From assembly GCA_035510555.1 (NCBI GenBank), contig DATKGX010000030.1, positions 1 through 38,597 of the forward strand: a stretch of DNA of 38,597 nt, written 5' to 3'. A program made the position numbers and the translations under genes. The DNA is from DATKGX01 sp035510555. GTDB taxonomy: Bacteria > Patescibacteriota > Microgenomatia > Levybacterales > UBA12049. Below are positions 6,950-15,403 of this stretch, one piece after another; positions within the stretch are counted from its first letter, which is position 1, and each line of letters opens with the position of its first letter. The notes under the pieces are model-generated. The model searched no databases. It was not told the origin of the DNA and saw only the letters and a program-made list of their open reading frames with translations.

Positions 6950-8650
6950 GTGAAATTTACTGTCCGACTATTTTTTGTTTGTCTTATTCTTATCTCCGCT
7001 TTTCTAATAGTTAAGCCTGCTGCTTTTGCCCAAAGTTTAGCTCTACAAACCACAACCCAGACTCAGCCATATTTGGCGCCAGCCACTAATCCCGGCGTGC
7101 CGAATAATTTACATACTTTTTCGCAAAGCTTAATGCTGGAAATTATGTCTTCTTTAACCTGTAATCTCTCCGGTAAGGATTTACTCAGTAAAGATGGCCG
7201 TTGTCTTGGCTATGACGCAACAACCGGGAAATTAGGTTATGTGCAAAATAACGGTGGGGCGTTAGGCGCAATGAGTGGCATGATTGCTATTTTATATACA
7301 CCGCCCTTGCATACTGCTGATTTTATCGCTTACATGGGACAAAATTTCGGGCTGGCCAAACCAAGTTACGCCCAAGTGACCGGAATTGGCTTTGAAGGCT
7401 TGACGCCTTTATTAAATGCTTGGGTGGTTTTCCGAAACGTGGTTTATCTCTTATTTGTGTTTATTTTTATCCTGATTGGTTTGGCGATTATGCTTCGGGT
7501 AAGAATTGACCCAAGAACAGTCATGACTATCCAAAACCAGATTCCCAAAATTATTATTTCGCTTATTTTAGTCACCTTTTCGTTTGCCATCGCCGGATTT
7601 TTAATTGATTTAATGTGGGTCAGTATTTATGTCGTCATTAACTTAATGAGTCAAGCTGATCCTAATATCACAGCTAGCGCGGTCGGAACCGCCATTTACC
7701 ACCCAGCTCCGCAATTTGCCAACGATGTCCTAAATGATACAAAAGCCGCTATCTCGCTTGGCGGTATTCACAGCATCGCTGTTAATGGTGCTTCCTCAAT
7801 CGCCCAAATTGTCCGCGACTTTATCCGGCCTGAATCTCTTCCCCCGGCAGTAACTGCTGCTCCAAATAGTGGAGGGAATGGCTTTCTGGGCACAGGCCTT
7901 GATATTCCCGGATTCATCGGTGGAGTGATAGGGGCAATCGGAGACACTATTGGGTCTATTGTTAGCTCTGTAATTTCCTGGGTGGTGGGAATTCTGGCCT
8001 ATTTAATTTTAATCATTGCGCTACTTTGGGCACTTATACGCCTCTGGTTCGCACTACTTAAAGCTTACATTTCCATTTTGATTGATGTTATTTTTGCGCC
8101 ATTTTGGATTATCTCAGGCTTAATTCCGGGAACGCAAAGCGCAGGTTTTAGCGCCTGGATTCGCGATATATCCGGGAATTTAGCCGCTTTTCCGGCGGCG
8201 ATTATGATGTTTTTACTGGCCAAGCTTTTCTCCGACAGTTTTATTTCCGGAGCCGGAACTTCGGGAATCGGTAGTACAGTTAGTAATACAACCAGCGGCA
8301 CTGCTTTTATTCCGCCGCTTTTGGGCTCGAATGCTTCGAATTATATTGCCAGCTTAATTGCGGTTGGCGTAATTTTGGCTACTCCGGGGATTGTGGACAT
8401 GACCAAAAAAGCCTTCAAAGCCCCCAAGCTCGACCTCGGCCCAATGGCCCAAGGCATTGGAGCAGCTGTTGGCATAGGGACTAGAACAGGAAAGACTATG
8501 ATGTCTATCAGACAAGAATCTAAGCAACCAACTGTAATAGGATACGGAGAAACCACTGGACAAGCTATATTCGGTAAGCGATCAGTGGCTGAAGTTGTAC
8601 GAGGTCGAATTGGTCTTGGCAAAGCCCCAGTTATACAAGCCGGGAAATAA
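6950..8650 (+). CDS. VirB6/TrbL-like polytopic membrane protein of the T4SS-like locus
   Basis: A 566-residue protein. The GTG at 6950 gives a good signal peptide (FTVRLFFVCLILISAFLIVK, cleavage near AFA-QS); the frame upstream runs through two tRNA genes and is not coding. After an exported region of ~150 residues come hydrophobic segments at about residues 165-185, 205-240, a long cluster at ~325-400 and further helices at ~435-500. The C-terminal ~60 residues are basic and cytoplasmic (MTKKAFKAPKLDLG). No catalytic motif is seen. Size and helix layout fit the VirB6/TrbL inner-membrane channel component; this assignment is from architecture and neighbourhood. It is convergent with the 917-residue gene, with stops 6 nt apart. 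Confidence 0.75.
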   Translation: MKFTVRLFFVCLILISAFLIVKPAAFAQSLALQTTTQTQPYLAPATNPGVPNNLHTFSQSLMLEIMSSLTCNLSGKDLLSKDGRCLGYDATTGKLGYVQNNGGALGAMSGMIAILYTPPLHTADFIAYMGQNFGLAKPSYAQVTGIGFEGLTPLLNAWVVFRNVVYLLFVFIFILIGLAIMLRVRIDPRTVMTIQNQIPKIIISLILVTFSFAIAGFLIDLMWVSIYVVINLMSQADPNITASAVGTAIYHPAPQFANDVLNDTKAAISLGGIHSIAVNGASSIAQIVRDFIRPESLPPAVTAAPNSGGNGFLGTGLDIPGFIGGVIGAIGDTIGSIVSSVISWVVGILAYLILIIALLWALIRLWFALLKAYISILIDVIFAPFWIISGLIPGTQSAGFSAWIRDISGNLAAFPAAIMMFLLAKLFSDSFISGAGTSGIGSTVSNTTSGTAFIPPLLGSNASNYIASLIAVGVILATPGIVDMTKKAFKAPKLDLGPMAQGIGAAVGIGTRTGKTMMSIRQESKQPTVIGYGETTGQAIFGKRSVAEVVRGRIGLGKAPVIQAGK

Positions 8651-8656
8651 TCTAAT

Positions 8657-11410
8657 TTAACCTTTTAAATCTTTAGGCATTATGCCATTTAAGAATTCCA
8701 TTGCAAAACCCGGACCAAAAACCTCAATCATAATTCTTAATTGATAAACGAAAAGTGACATACGGTCTGAACCGGTTTCCTTCCTTAACCGATCCAATTG
8801 TGTCATGTTCTTCTCCGCTCCCACCAAATCTCCAGCAGCCAAACTATCTCTAATCGCTTTTGCTTGCGACATTGCTGTTAAAAAAACCATTCTCTCTTCT
8901 GCATCCATCGAGATAAACTCGTTTCGATAATATTCCTCCATAATTGAGGTTGGTTTTCGAAGCATGTGTTCTGCTGTTATCATGCCGGGAATCCACTGAT
9001 TTGATTCGTATGTTTTTGCCATCCTCATCCAACCGGCAATAAACGGCTCTAATTGATCTTGCGCGCTGGTTCTACCATCAACAGTGCCAATTTTGTCTAC
9101 TGCTGTACCAATATGTTTAATTACTTCTTTTGTAGGAAATTCCACTAAGCCATTTATCTCATTCCACCCCTCGGCATAACTTTGCTGATCGCTGGTTAAA
9201 AGTCTAATTAAATCCTCCGGTGCCAGTCCTGCTTGCCCATGACCTGTTTTTTTCCAAGCAGTCTTCGGAGCATCGTCAATAACAAAAGTGAATGGCATTT
9301 GCGCAGTTGAAAGTTTCTCTGAGCCAGCTACTCCCTTTTTAATTAACTCCTGTAATAATCTTTTTTCGGCGGGTGTTATTCTGATCGAGCTATCGGCATT
9401 AACTAAACTTTCCATGCCCATATATTTTAAGACTGTTCTCCACTGCTTAGGAGTCCAAGGACCATCTAGTCTAGCTATCCCAAGTGCCTCTTGTAGACCT
9501 GCTCTTTCCGCCTCCCTTGACAAACGCAGGCCCTCTGTATCGCCCGCTAGTGCATCATGCTCCCTAGCGTCATGCTCAACTCTTTCTTCTTCGGCAATGT
9601 ATAATTTTGCGCGAAGTTCATTCCAGGTCTTAGATAGTGTTATCTCATGTCTATCCAACTCCTGTATCTCTGCATCCGTAAGAGGCTTTTTCCCTTCTGC
9701 TTTTTGAACAAATAATTCTTGGTGTCTTTTTGAACGGAGAGTTTCAGGAAGAAGCGATGCAAGCGTTGAAGGTTTTAGCAAGGCAATTTTTTCCCAAATT
9801 TCTTTTTTTAAGCTGCTGTCAAACTCTCCATGCCGGACAAGAATGGATAAGTACAATCTTTGCCCTAGTACATCTGACCTGACAGTCCTTGAGAATTCTC
9901 CTTTTTTACCACCATCCCATTCAGTACCGTCTAGTTTTTTTGCTGGAATTGATCCTTGCTGGGTCGTTAAATAGTCAAGTAATGTTTGCTGCTCATCTAT
10001 GTTTAGATTTCCAAAAAACATCATTTGTTGACGCCAACCATGACTCTCCATATCTTTTGCCCCACAAGCACTTTGCAATATCGCATCCTCCGAAGCGCCA
10101 AAGAAACCAATATAGGGCGTTCCTTTTTCTGCATTTGCCTCTCTTATCTCTTTAAATACTAGCTCCATTAAGGCTTTCGAGCCGGGGTTTGAAGAAAAAA
10201 ATCTGGGAGAAACTTCTTTAAACGGCATCAACGCTCTAACAATATATTCCAAATGCACAGATGCGGGAGTCAACGATTCATTAATGTCACCAATTCCTGT
10301 ATACATTGCCATTCTTTGTGTGCCGGCAAAAAATATTTTTCCAATCCTTAAAGCTCTTTTTCTTTCCCAATCCGTTAAAGCTCTTCCGTCTTTCGTTAAT
10401 GTTCCCCTGTCATGTAAGGTTTCAATCGCTTTTCTAACCTCGCCGTCAATAATCGTAACGTCTCCCTCTACAAATTGAGTGTGAGTGTCCGAAACCCTGG
10501 CGGCGGCGGCTTTTTCATACATGCGGACAACCGCACTTACTCCGGATATACCATTCTGCATAAAATCAAGTCCTTCTCCACGCAACTCTTCTAGCATGTA
10601 TTTCTTGTACATTTCTCCGACATTGAGATTTCTGTTTAATTCATGCGCAAGCTCTCTAACATGCTTCAATTCCGAAAGATAACTGACAAAATTTTCAGAT
10701 TCCCCTGGTAACCTTTGATCAAACTCCCTGACAGCCATTCCATCTACTTCATCCATCAAGGCTTGTAACTCAAAGCCGCCAATGTTGTAGCGCGTCTGTT
10801 CTGAGCCATAATCCGGTTTTCCAATCAGTTTTTCATAAGCCATTTCAAAGAGCACTCTTCTGGAAATTTCCGAAACCGCTATGCCATCCGTTTGATGCAC
10901 ATCTGTGCTTAATTTCGCTGCGAATTGCGCAGCTAAAGCTAACTCAGCTCCTCTTTCACTTGAAATGTCTATTTTGGCGAAGTACTCCATTAATCCCTTA
11001 AGGGCATTACTGTTAAAATCGGGATTGTCTTTTGCCAACTCCCTTTGAACATCTTCTCTTGAAAGCAATTCTTGTAGACTCTTATTTTTCCTTGATGCCT
11101 CACTCTCTGGTCTCATTCCTCTTGCGAGTTCTGCATGTGCTGTCGCCCGCTGTTTATCTGTTATCTTTGGCTTTCCCTCGGGTGGTTGTTCATTTGCACT
11201 TATTAATAACGGTAAGCCAATTTTCAAAATCTCTCTTTCGTCCGGATCTGTTACTCCTTGCAGATAGACCATCCACCTGGCTGCCAAACTCGCCTTTTGT
11301 TGCTCAGGCGTGAATTGCGGGCCATGTGGATCCTCTGGTTTGTCAGGTTTTGGTGCCGGCGGTTCTCCGCCTGGCGGTGGGCCTTCTGGATTCGATGGTC
11401 CGTCTGCCAT
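8657..11410 (-). CDS. Large cytosolic protein of unknown function in the T4SS-like locus
   Basis: A 917-residue protein with no family I recognise. The N-terminus is a Pro/Gly-rich tail (PEGPPPGGEPPAPKPDKPED), followed by a long, mostly alpha-helical, charged protein. No signal peptide, membrane helix or P-loop is visible. I choose ATG 11410 because AAAGGAG lies 8 nt upstream. An in-frame ATG at 11491 adds 27 residues and has TAAACT exactly 6 nt upstream, so it is a real alternative as a leaderless start. The gene lies between the VirB6-like gene and the P-loop/winged-helix regulator, which is divergent from it. A link to the secretion machine is inferred from position only. Confidence 0.8.
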   Translation of the reverse strand: MADGPSNPEGPPPGGEPPAPKPDKPEDPHGPQFTPEQQKASLAARWMVYLQGVTDPDEREILKIGLPLLISANEQPPEGKPKITDKQRATAHAELARGMRPESEASRKNKSLQELLSREDVQRELAKDNPDFNSNALKGLMEYFAKIDISSERGAELALAAQFAAKLSTDVHQTDGIAVSEISRRVLFEMAYEKLIGKPDYGSEQTRYNIGGFELQALMDEVDGMAVREFDQRLPGESENFVSYLSELKHVRELAHELNRNLNVGEMYKKYMLEELRGEGLDFMQNGISGVSAVVRMYEKAAAARVSDTHTQFVEGDVTIIDGEVRKAIETLHDRGTLTKDGRALTDWERKRALRIGKIFFAGTQRMAMYTGIGDINESLTPASVHLEYIVRALMPFKEVSPRFFSSNPGSKALMELVFKEIREANAEKGTPYIGFFGASEDAILQSACGAKDMESHGWRQQMMFFGNLNIDEQQTLLDYLTTQQGSIPAKKLDGTEWDGGKKGEFSRTVRSDVLGQRLYLSILVRHGEFDSSLKKEIWEKIALLKPSTLASLLPETLRSKRHQELFVQKAEGKKPLTDAEIQELDRHEITLSKTWNELRAKLYIAEEERVEHDAREHDALAGDTEGLRLSREAERAGLQEALGIARLDGPWTPKQWRTVLKYMGMESLVNADSSIRITPAEKRLLQELIKKGVAGSEKLSTAQMPFTFVIDDAPKTAWKKTGHGQAGLAPEDLIRLLTSDQQSYAEGWNEINGLVEFPTKEVIKHIGTAVDKIGTVDGRTSAQDQLEPFIAGWMRMAKTYESNQWIPGMITAEHMLRKPTSIMEEYYRNEFISMDAEERMVFLTAMSQAKAIRDSLAAGDLVGAEKNMTQLDRLRKETGSDRMSLFVYQLRIMIEVFGPGFAMEFLNGIMPKDLKG

Positions 11411-11419
11411 AAAAATATC

Positions 11420-11426
11420 TCCTTTC
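11420..11426 (-). promoter_or_regulatory. Shine-Dalgarno site deciding the start of the 917-residue protein
   Basis: Minus-strand AAAGGAG with an ideal 8- to 9-nt distance to ATG 11410, inside the possible 27-codon extension from 11491. Confidence 0.6.
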
Positions 11427-11524
11427 CATTCCAGTCTATCTGTAGGAAGCTCTGTTGTCAATTTCTTTTGCTCAAAATTTTCTTTTCCCATGCCGTCAGT
11501 TTAAGCCTATACGACAAATCTAGC

Positions 11525-11560
11525 TTGATATAAACTTTACAAAAAGCTTACAATTAAGTT
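11525..11560 (+). promoter_or_regulatory. Promoter of the P-loop/winged-helix regulator, leaderless geometry
   Basis: -35 TTGATA (11525-11530), 18-nt spacer, -10 TACAAT (11549-11554), 6 nt to ATG 11561. Confidence 0.65.
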
Positions 11561-12880
11561 ATGGAAAATTCTCATTTTGAAGCTTTATATCCCGATACAA
11601 CTCGGTTTGCGGAGGTTGAAAAAATTTTGACTTTTATTAAAGGGGGTAGTTCTTGCCAAGTCGTTTCGGTTCCCGGCGCCGGACGCTCCAACCTGCTTGG
11701 CTTTTTGGCATATAACCGTAACTTAAGAATTAAGCATCTTGGAGCCCAACAAACAAAGTATCATTTTGTCTACTTAAACTTTTCGGAGATTAAGAAAAAA
11801 CCCTTAATTGAGGCGGTAAAATTTATCTTTTTGGGACTAGTTGATTCTTTGCGCGAAAGACAGATGACAAAGGATTATGAAACGGCAAATAAGATTTTCA
11901 AGGACAGTCTGGAGCTCAAAGATGAACTGGTTTTGTTTCAGGGATTGAAAAAAGCGGTGGATTATTTAGCGCTGGAGAAAAACTTAACGATTGTATTTTT
12001 GTTTGACCGCTTTGAAGATTATATTTCCGTCGTTGATAGCGAGTTTTTTGCCAATTTGCGGGTTCTAAGAAACAGAGCTAAATATCAATTTTCAGTTGTG
12101 TTCTCTTTGAACCGCCCGCTTGAAGACACGCTTGAGGCAACTTTAATGTCGGATTTTTACGAGTTTATTGCCGGCAAAATCGTTTATTTGCCAATTTACG
12201 ATCAGCCCGGCGTTGATTTTAGGATTTCCTATCTTGAAAAAATCACCAACAAAAAAATTGACCAAAAGCTTTTGGGAGAGATTTTGGAATTAAGCGGCGG
12301 ACACAGTAATTTAATGCGGCTCTCCTGCGAAGCAGTTTTAGCCACCGAGCAAAAATTTGCCAATAAACTGATACTAAGAAAATTTTTACTCGAACAAAAA
12401 CCGGTCAGAAGCGCTCTGTTTGGAATTTGGAATTCATTAACGCCATCTGAACAAAATTGCTTAAGCGGCGGAGAAAAACTGGAAGAAAAATATTTGGAAA
12501 ATGTCGGATTACTAAAGAGCGGTTTTTTAACTATTTCGCTTCTTTATGACTATCTGAAAGAGAAATCTGCTGAGCAAAAACAAAACGGTTTTTCGCTTAA
12601 CGAAGCGGGCGAAATTTTACAAGGAGAAGTTGTTCTGTCGGACAAGTTAACCTCGCTTGAATATAAACTATTGCGATTCTTAATTGAAAACCAAGGGAAA
12701 ATTTTGAGCAAAGAAGAAATCATCAATGCCGTCTGGCAAGCAGGGAAAACCACTTTGGGTGTAACCGACCAGGCCCTGGACCAATTAATTTTCCGCTTAA
12801 GAAAAAAAATTGAAGAAAACCCCAATAATCCTATGCATATCCAGACCATTAAGGGCAGGGGGTTTAAGTTTATTACTTAA
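11561..12880 (+). CDS. P-loop ATPase-like protein with C-terminal OmpR/PhoB winged helix
   Basis: A 439-residue protein. Residues ~25-45 carry a P-loop-like VPGAGRSN (Arg in place of the usual Lys), and a Walker B-like strand IVFLFDRFED lies at ~145-155, so the N-terminal two thirds look like a STAND/AAA-type ATPase module, possibly with weak or no hydrolysis. The C-terminal ~80 residues (SLEYKLLRFLIENQGKILSK to IKGRGFKFIT) are a clear trans_reg_C winged helix, the DNA-binding domain of OmpR/PhoB regulators, with the GRGFKF wing. No receiver domain is present. It is transcribed divergently from the 917-residue gene and precedes the pilin-like genes, so it may regulate the T4SS-like locus. Target sites were not identified. 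Confidence 0.82.
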   Translation: MENSHFEALYPDTTRFAEVEKILTFIKGGSSCQVVSVPGAGRSNLLGFLAYNRNLRIKHLGAQQTKYHFVYLNFSEIKKKPLIEAVKFIFLGLVDSLRERQMTKDYETANKIFKDSLELKDELVLFQGLKKAVDYLALEKNLTIVFLFDRFEDYISVVDSEFFANLRVLRNRAKYQFSVVFSLNRPLEDTLEATLMSDFYEFIAGKIVYLPIYDQPGVDFRISYLEKITNKKIDQKLLGEILELSGGHSNLMRLSCEAVLATEQKFANKLILRKFLLEQKPVRSALFGIWNSLTPSEQNCLSGGEKLEEKYLENVGLLKSGFLTISLLYDYLKEKSAEQKQNGFSLNEAGEILQGEVVLSDKLTSLEYKLLRFLIENQGKILSKEEIINAVWQAGKTTLGVTDQALDQLIFRLRKKIEENPNNPMHIQTIKGRGFKFIT

Positions 12881-12883
12881 ACC

Positions 12884-12942
12884 AATTTCTAATTTTTAAT
12901 TCCTAATTTCTAATCAATTTTCAATACCTCAATTTCTAAAAC
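12884..12942. repeat. AT-rich short-unit repeat tract
   Basis: The intergenic stretch consists of imperfect copies of AATTTCTAATTTTTAATTCC-like units. It is followed by a small hairpin GCGC-TAAC-GCGC at 12947-12958. No U-run follows the hairpin, so a terminator is not supported. Confidence 0.5.
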
Positions 12943-12963
12943 CAAAGCGCTAACGCGCAAGGC

Positions 12964-12999
12964 TTGCAATTAACCAAGGTTTTGCTCTACGATAAAATT
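12964..12999 (+). promoter_or_regulatory. Promoter of the Cys-rich pilin-fusion gene, leaderless geometry
   Basis: TTGCAA (12964-12969), 18-nt spacer, TACGAT (12988-12993), 6 nt to GTG 13000. This decides the GTG start over the TTG at 12964, which is inside the -35. Confidence 0.6.
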
Positions 13000-14124
13000 G
13001 TGAGAAAATTTAAAATACTTTTTTCTATATTTACGCTTCTCTTTCTTTTGCTTTATTTTTCTTCCACAGTATATGCCTACGACTGCAGCAATCGACCCGC
13101 CGGAAAATGTTCCGACAAAACAACTTATCCCGACACAAATTGCAATGGACCAGTTGACCTAACTGGGAACAGAGGCGGCCTACCGCCTAACGATTGTGTA
13201 TTTAATAATGGTTCTGCTGCATCAACTTATATTATAACTCCGTCAAGCAATACGCCTGCTGCCCCATCGGGAGGCTATAGCTGCAATAACCGACCAAGTA
13301 TCTGCTCAGCAACTGATCCCTGTGCGCCTTTTCAAAACGTAGGCGGCAACCAATGCTCTGGATGCTTGTTTTACAGCGATTATCCAAGCGATACGGGAAC
13401 TCAATACTGCGTGGCAAAAGGCACAAGTGCCTCGACAGGAAATAATAATTCCTCAGGCGGCACTGGTGGAACTTCAACCACATCTTCAATTCCACTAGGA
13501 CAATACGGCTGCTCCGTAAAAAATGATGCCCAAAAAACTATTGTCATTGCCTGCCAAAATGGAGGAACTTGCATTACTCAAGGCATTCCAGGAGTAGCCT
13601 TTGATACCGGTACGAACACCTATCGAAATGGCTATTGCGCAGATACGCAAAACAAATGCCCTGTTTGCGCGCCAGGATATGAACTTAATTTTCAAACCGG
13701 CAAATGCGACAATCAAAGCAATTCTCAAGACCATCAATCTTATACAGTAACCCAATGTGCCCCTGACCAGGGTTGCAGTCTTGGAGTTGGTTGTAGCGGC
13801 GGCTCAACTAGTAGCAAAGCCCCACCTTTATCGCTCTGTCAAAACGGCATTTGTAAAACGGCGCTTGGAGATCTTCCCACCAGTCTTCCCGCGCTGTTAA
13901 CTAGGGTTTTTAGTATTGCCTTGTCTATCGCCGGGGTTGTGGCTTTAGGCTTAATTATTGCTTCCGGATATCGGTTGATGATTTCTCAGGGAAATCCCGA
14001 GCAGGTCAAGGGCGCCCGCGAACAATTAACCGCCGCTATTATTGGCTTACTATTTATAATTTTCTCGCTTGTTATCCTACAGGTAATTGGTTTTAATATC
14101 TTGCGCATTCCAGGTTTTGGATAG
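13000..14124 (+). CDS. Secreted Cys-rich protein fused to a two-helix pilin-like domain
   Basis: A 374-residue protein from the GTG start. A signal peptide (FKILFSIFTLLFLLLYFSS, cleavage near VYA-YD) is followed by ~260 exported residues rich in Cys, Gly, Asn, Ser and Thr, with repeated Cys-Asn-Arg-Pro units and spacings suggesting disulfides. The last ~75 residues are a two-helix VirB2/TrbC-like module: helix, SGYRLMISQGNPEQVKGARE loop, helix ending IIFSLVILQVIGFN. The loop matches those of the next three genes. Such an exported, disulfide-rich pilin fusion could be a pilus tip or adhesin; that is inferred. It begins the pilin-like gene cluster, with the next gene 10 nt downstream. Confidence 0.8.
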   Translation: MRKFKILFSIFTLLFLLLYFSSTVYAYDCSNRPAGKCSDKTTYPDTNCNGPVDLTGNRGGLPPNDCVFNNGSAASTYIITPSSNTPAAPSGGYSCNNRPSICSATDPCAPFQNVGGNQCSGCLFYSDYPSDTGTQYCVAKGTSASTGNNNSSGGTGGTSTTSSIPLGQYGCSVKNDAQKTIVIACQNGGTCITQGIPGVAFDTGTNTYRNGYCADTQNKCPVCAPGYELNFQTGKCDNQSNSQDHQSYTVTQCAPDQGCSLGVGCSGGSTSSKAPPLSLCQNGICKTALGDLPTSLPALLTRVFSIALSIAGVVALGLIIASGYRLMISQGNPEQVKGAREQLTAAIIGLLFIIFSLVILQVIGFNILRIPGFG

Positions 14125-14134
14125 TAATTAAATT

Positions 14135-14482
14135 ATGACGTATCTAGCTTTACAGCTTCCCGGAGTTGACAACGGTAGCGTAAAAATTATTCCGCCTGCG
14201 GGCATTATGACGGGTGGCCAACATACTCTAAACAATATTATTAGCACTGGCATTGAGTTGGCGGTAGTAGCGGCTATTTTCGTTTGCCTTCTAATGCTTA
14301 TTTTGGGTGGATTTGAGTGGATCTTTTCCCAAGGAGACAAGCAAAAAGTCGCCCAAGCCAGACAAAGACTAACTATGTCAGTCATCGGCTTAATTCTTAT
14401 TTTTCTATCTTTTATGATTATCAATATTCTTTACGGTTTTTTCAGGCTGCCGGGTAATTTTTTGGGGAATCTAGGAAGTTAG
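14135..14482 (+). CDS. VirB2/TrbC-like pilin-like protein 1
   Basis: A 115-residue protein. An N-terminal exported stretch without an obvious cleavage site is followed by two membrane helices (residues ~38-60 and ~83-103) joined by the loop GGFEWIFSQGDKQKVAQARQ. This is the layout of T4SS major pilins of the VirB2/TrbC type and is shared with the three neighbours. It starts 10 nt after the Cys-rich gene and is probably co-transcribed with it. Confidence 0.78.
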   Translation: MTYLALQLPGVDNGSVKIIPPAGIMTGGQHTLNNIISTGIELAVVAAIFVCLLMLILGGFEWIFSQGDKQKVAQARQRLTMSVIGLILIFLSFMIINILYGFFRLPGNFLGNLGS

Positions 14483-14502
14483 CCATGGCTTGCAAGAGGG
14501 GC

Positions 14503-14539
14503 TTGACAATTACCAAAAAACATCCTAGCATAAAGTTAG
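14503..14539 (+). promoter_or_regulatory. Promoter of pilin-like gene 2
   Basis: TTGACA (14503-14508), 17-nt spacer, TAGCAT (14526-14531), 8 nt to ATG 14540. Confidence 0.7.
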
Positions 14540-14941
14540 ATGAAAAAATATCTCGCCTTATTAGCACCAATTACTTATCTTTCCCTTGCTTCTTCTGCTT
14601 TAGCAGCAGACACACCAGTAGGAAATCCCTGTGGCGCTGGACAATTTAACGCACTTTGCAATCTTTCCGCAAGTAGCTTGGGACCCTTAGTTGGCTCTTT
14701 ACTCCAATTTATATTCGTAATTGCGGTGCTCGTTGCTCTTTTCTTTCTGGTCTACGGTGGATTTAGATGGTTAGTGTCAGGTGGAGACAAAACCCAGGTT
14801 TCAGAAGCTAGGGAACATATTGTTGCCGCCATTATTGGCTTAGTCATTATTTTCTTGTCTTATTTCGTCTTGAGCTTATTACTTGGCTTCTTCGGTATTA
14901 GCTTAAGTCACTTAAGTATTCCGACTATTCCAGGCGCTTAA
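14540..14941 (+). CDS. VirB2/TrbC-like pilin-like protein 2
   Basis: A 133-residue protein with a classical signal peptide (KKYLALLAPITYLSLASSAL, cleavage near ALA-AD) and a short exported part with two Cys. Two helices follow (residues ~55-76 and ~97-120) around GGFRWLVSGGDKTQVSEARE. This is the most typical VirB2-like member of the four. It has its own promoter, so expression can differ from that of the preceding gene. Confidence 0.82.
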   Translation: MKKYLALLAPITYLSLASSALAADTPVGNPCGAGQFNALCNLSASSLGPLVGSLLQFIFVIAVLVALFFLVYGGFRWLVSGGDKTQVSEAREHIVAAIIGLVIIFLSYFVLSLLLGFFGISLSHLSIPTIPGA

Positions 14942-14957
14942 TTTAAACCTCTCTTTC

Positions 14958-14992
14958 TTGCTTTTTTATCCTGGCCTTGTTATTCTTTAGTT
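14958..14992 (+). promoter_or_regulatory. Promoter of pilin-like gene 3, leaderless geometry
   Basis: TTGCTT (14958-14963), 17-nt spacer, TATTCT (14981-14986), 6 nt to ATG 14993. Confidence 0.55.
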
Positions 14993-15310
14993 ATGGATTG
15001 TAACGTAAATGGAGTAGCTACTTTAGGCTGTATCTTCCCAATCATCGACAATCTGATTACTTGGACTATTGGCTTGGCCGGCACTGTGGCTTTATTTATG
15101 ATTATTTTTGCCGGCTATCAGTTATTATTTTCCGGCGGCGACGCTAAAGCGGTTGACGGAGCAAGAAAAACCCTGACTTTTGCCGTTCTTGGATTAGTCT
15201 TGATATTTTTGTCCTTTTTGATAATAAGTGTTATTGGCCATGTTACCGGTGTTGCCTGCCTACAAAATGATATCGCTAAAGGGAACTTTGGATTTACTGT
15301 CTGCCATTAA
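14993..15310 (+). CDS. VirB2/TrbC-like pilin-like protein 3
   Basis: A 105-residue protein. It has two Cys near the N-terminus, two membrane helices (residues ~20-42 and ~62-84) around the loop AGYQLLFSGGDAKAVDGARK, and a C-terminal tail with two Cys. The N-terminus lacks a basic signal-peptide start. The 93 nt after it, up to the PrgI gene, hold only promoter-like sequence. Confidence 0.78.
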   Translation: MDCNVNGVATLGCIFPIIDNLITWTIGLAGTVALFMIIFAGYQLLFSGGDAKAVDGARKTLTFAVLGLVLIFLSFLIISVIGHVTGVACLQNDIAKGNFGFTVCH

Positions 15311-15389
15311 GCGATTTTTCACGGAAAACCGACACAGTTGAAACCTCGTTTGACCCACTTTGATTACCTTGCATCGATATTTTTCACAT

Positions 15390-15403
15390 TATAACCTAGA
15401 AGT
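15390..15403 (+). promoter_or_regulatory. Likely -10 box of the PrgI-VirB4 operon
   Basis: TATAAC (15390-15395), 8 nt before ATG 15404. The best -35 (TTGCAT, 15369-15374) has only a 15-nt spacer, so this is uncertain. Confidence 0.45.

Noticed and set aside
12947..12958. Rho-independent terminator after the regulator gene
   Set aside because: The GCGC/GCGC hairpin is short and no U-run follows.
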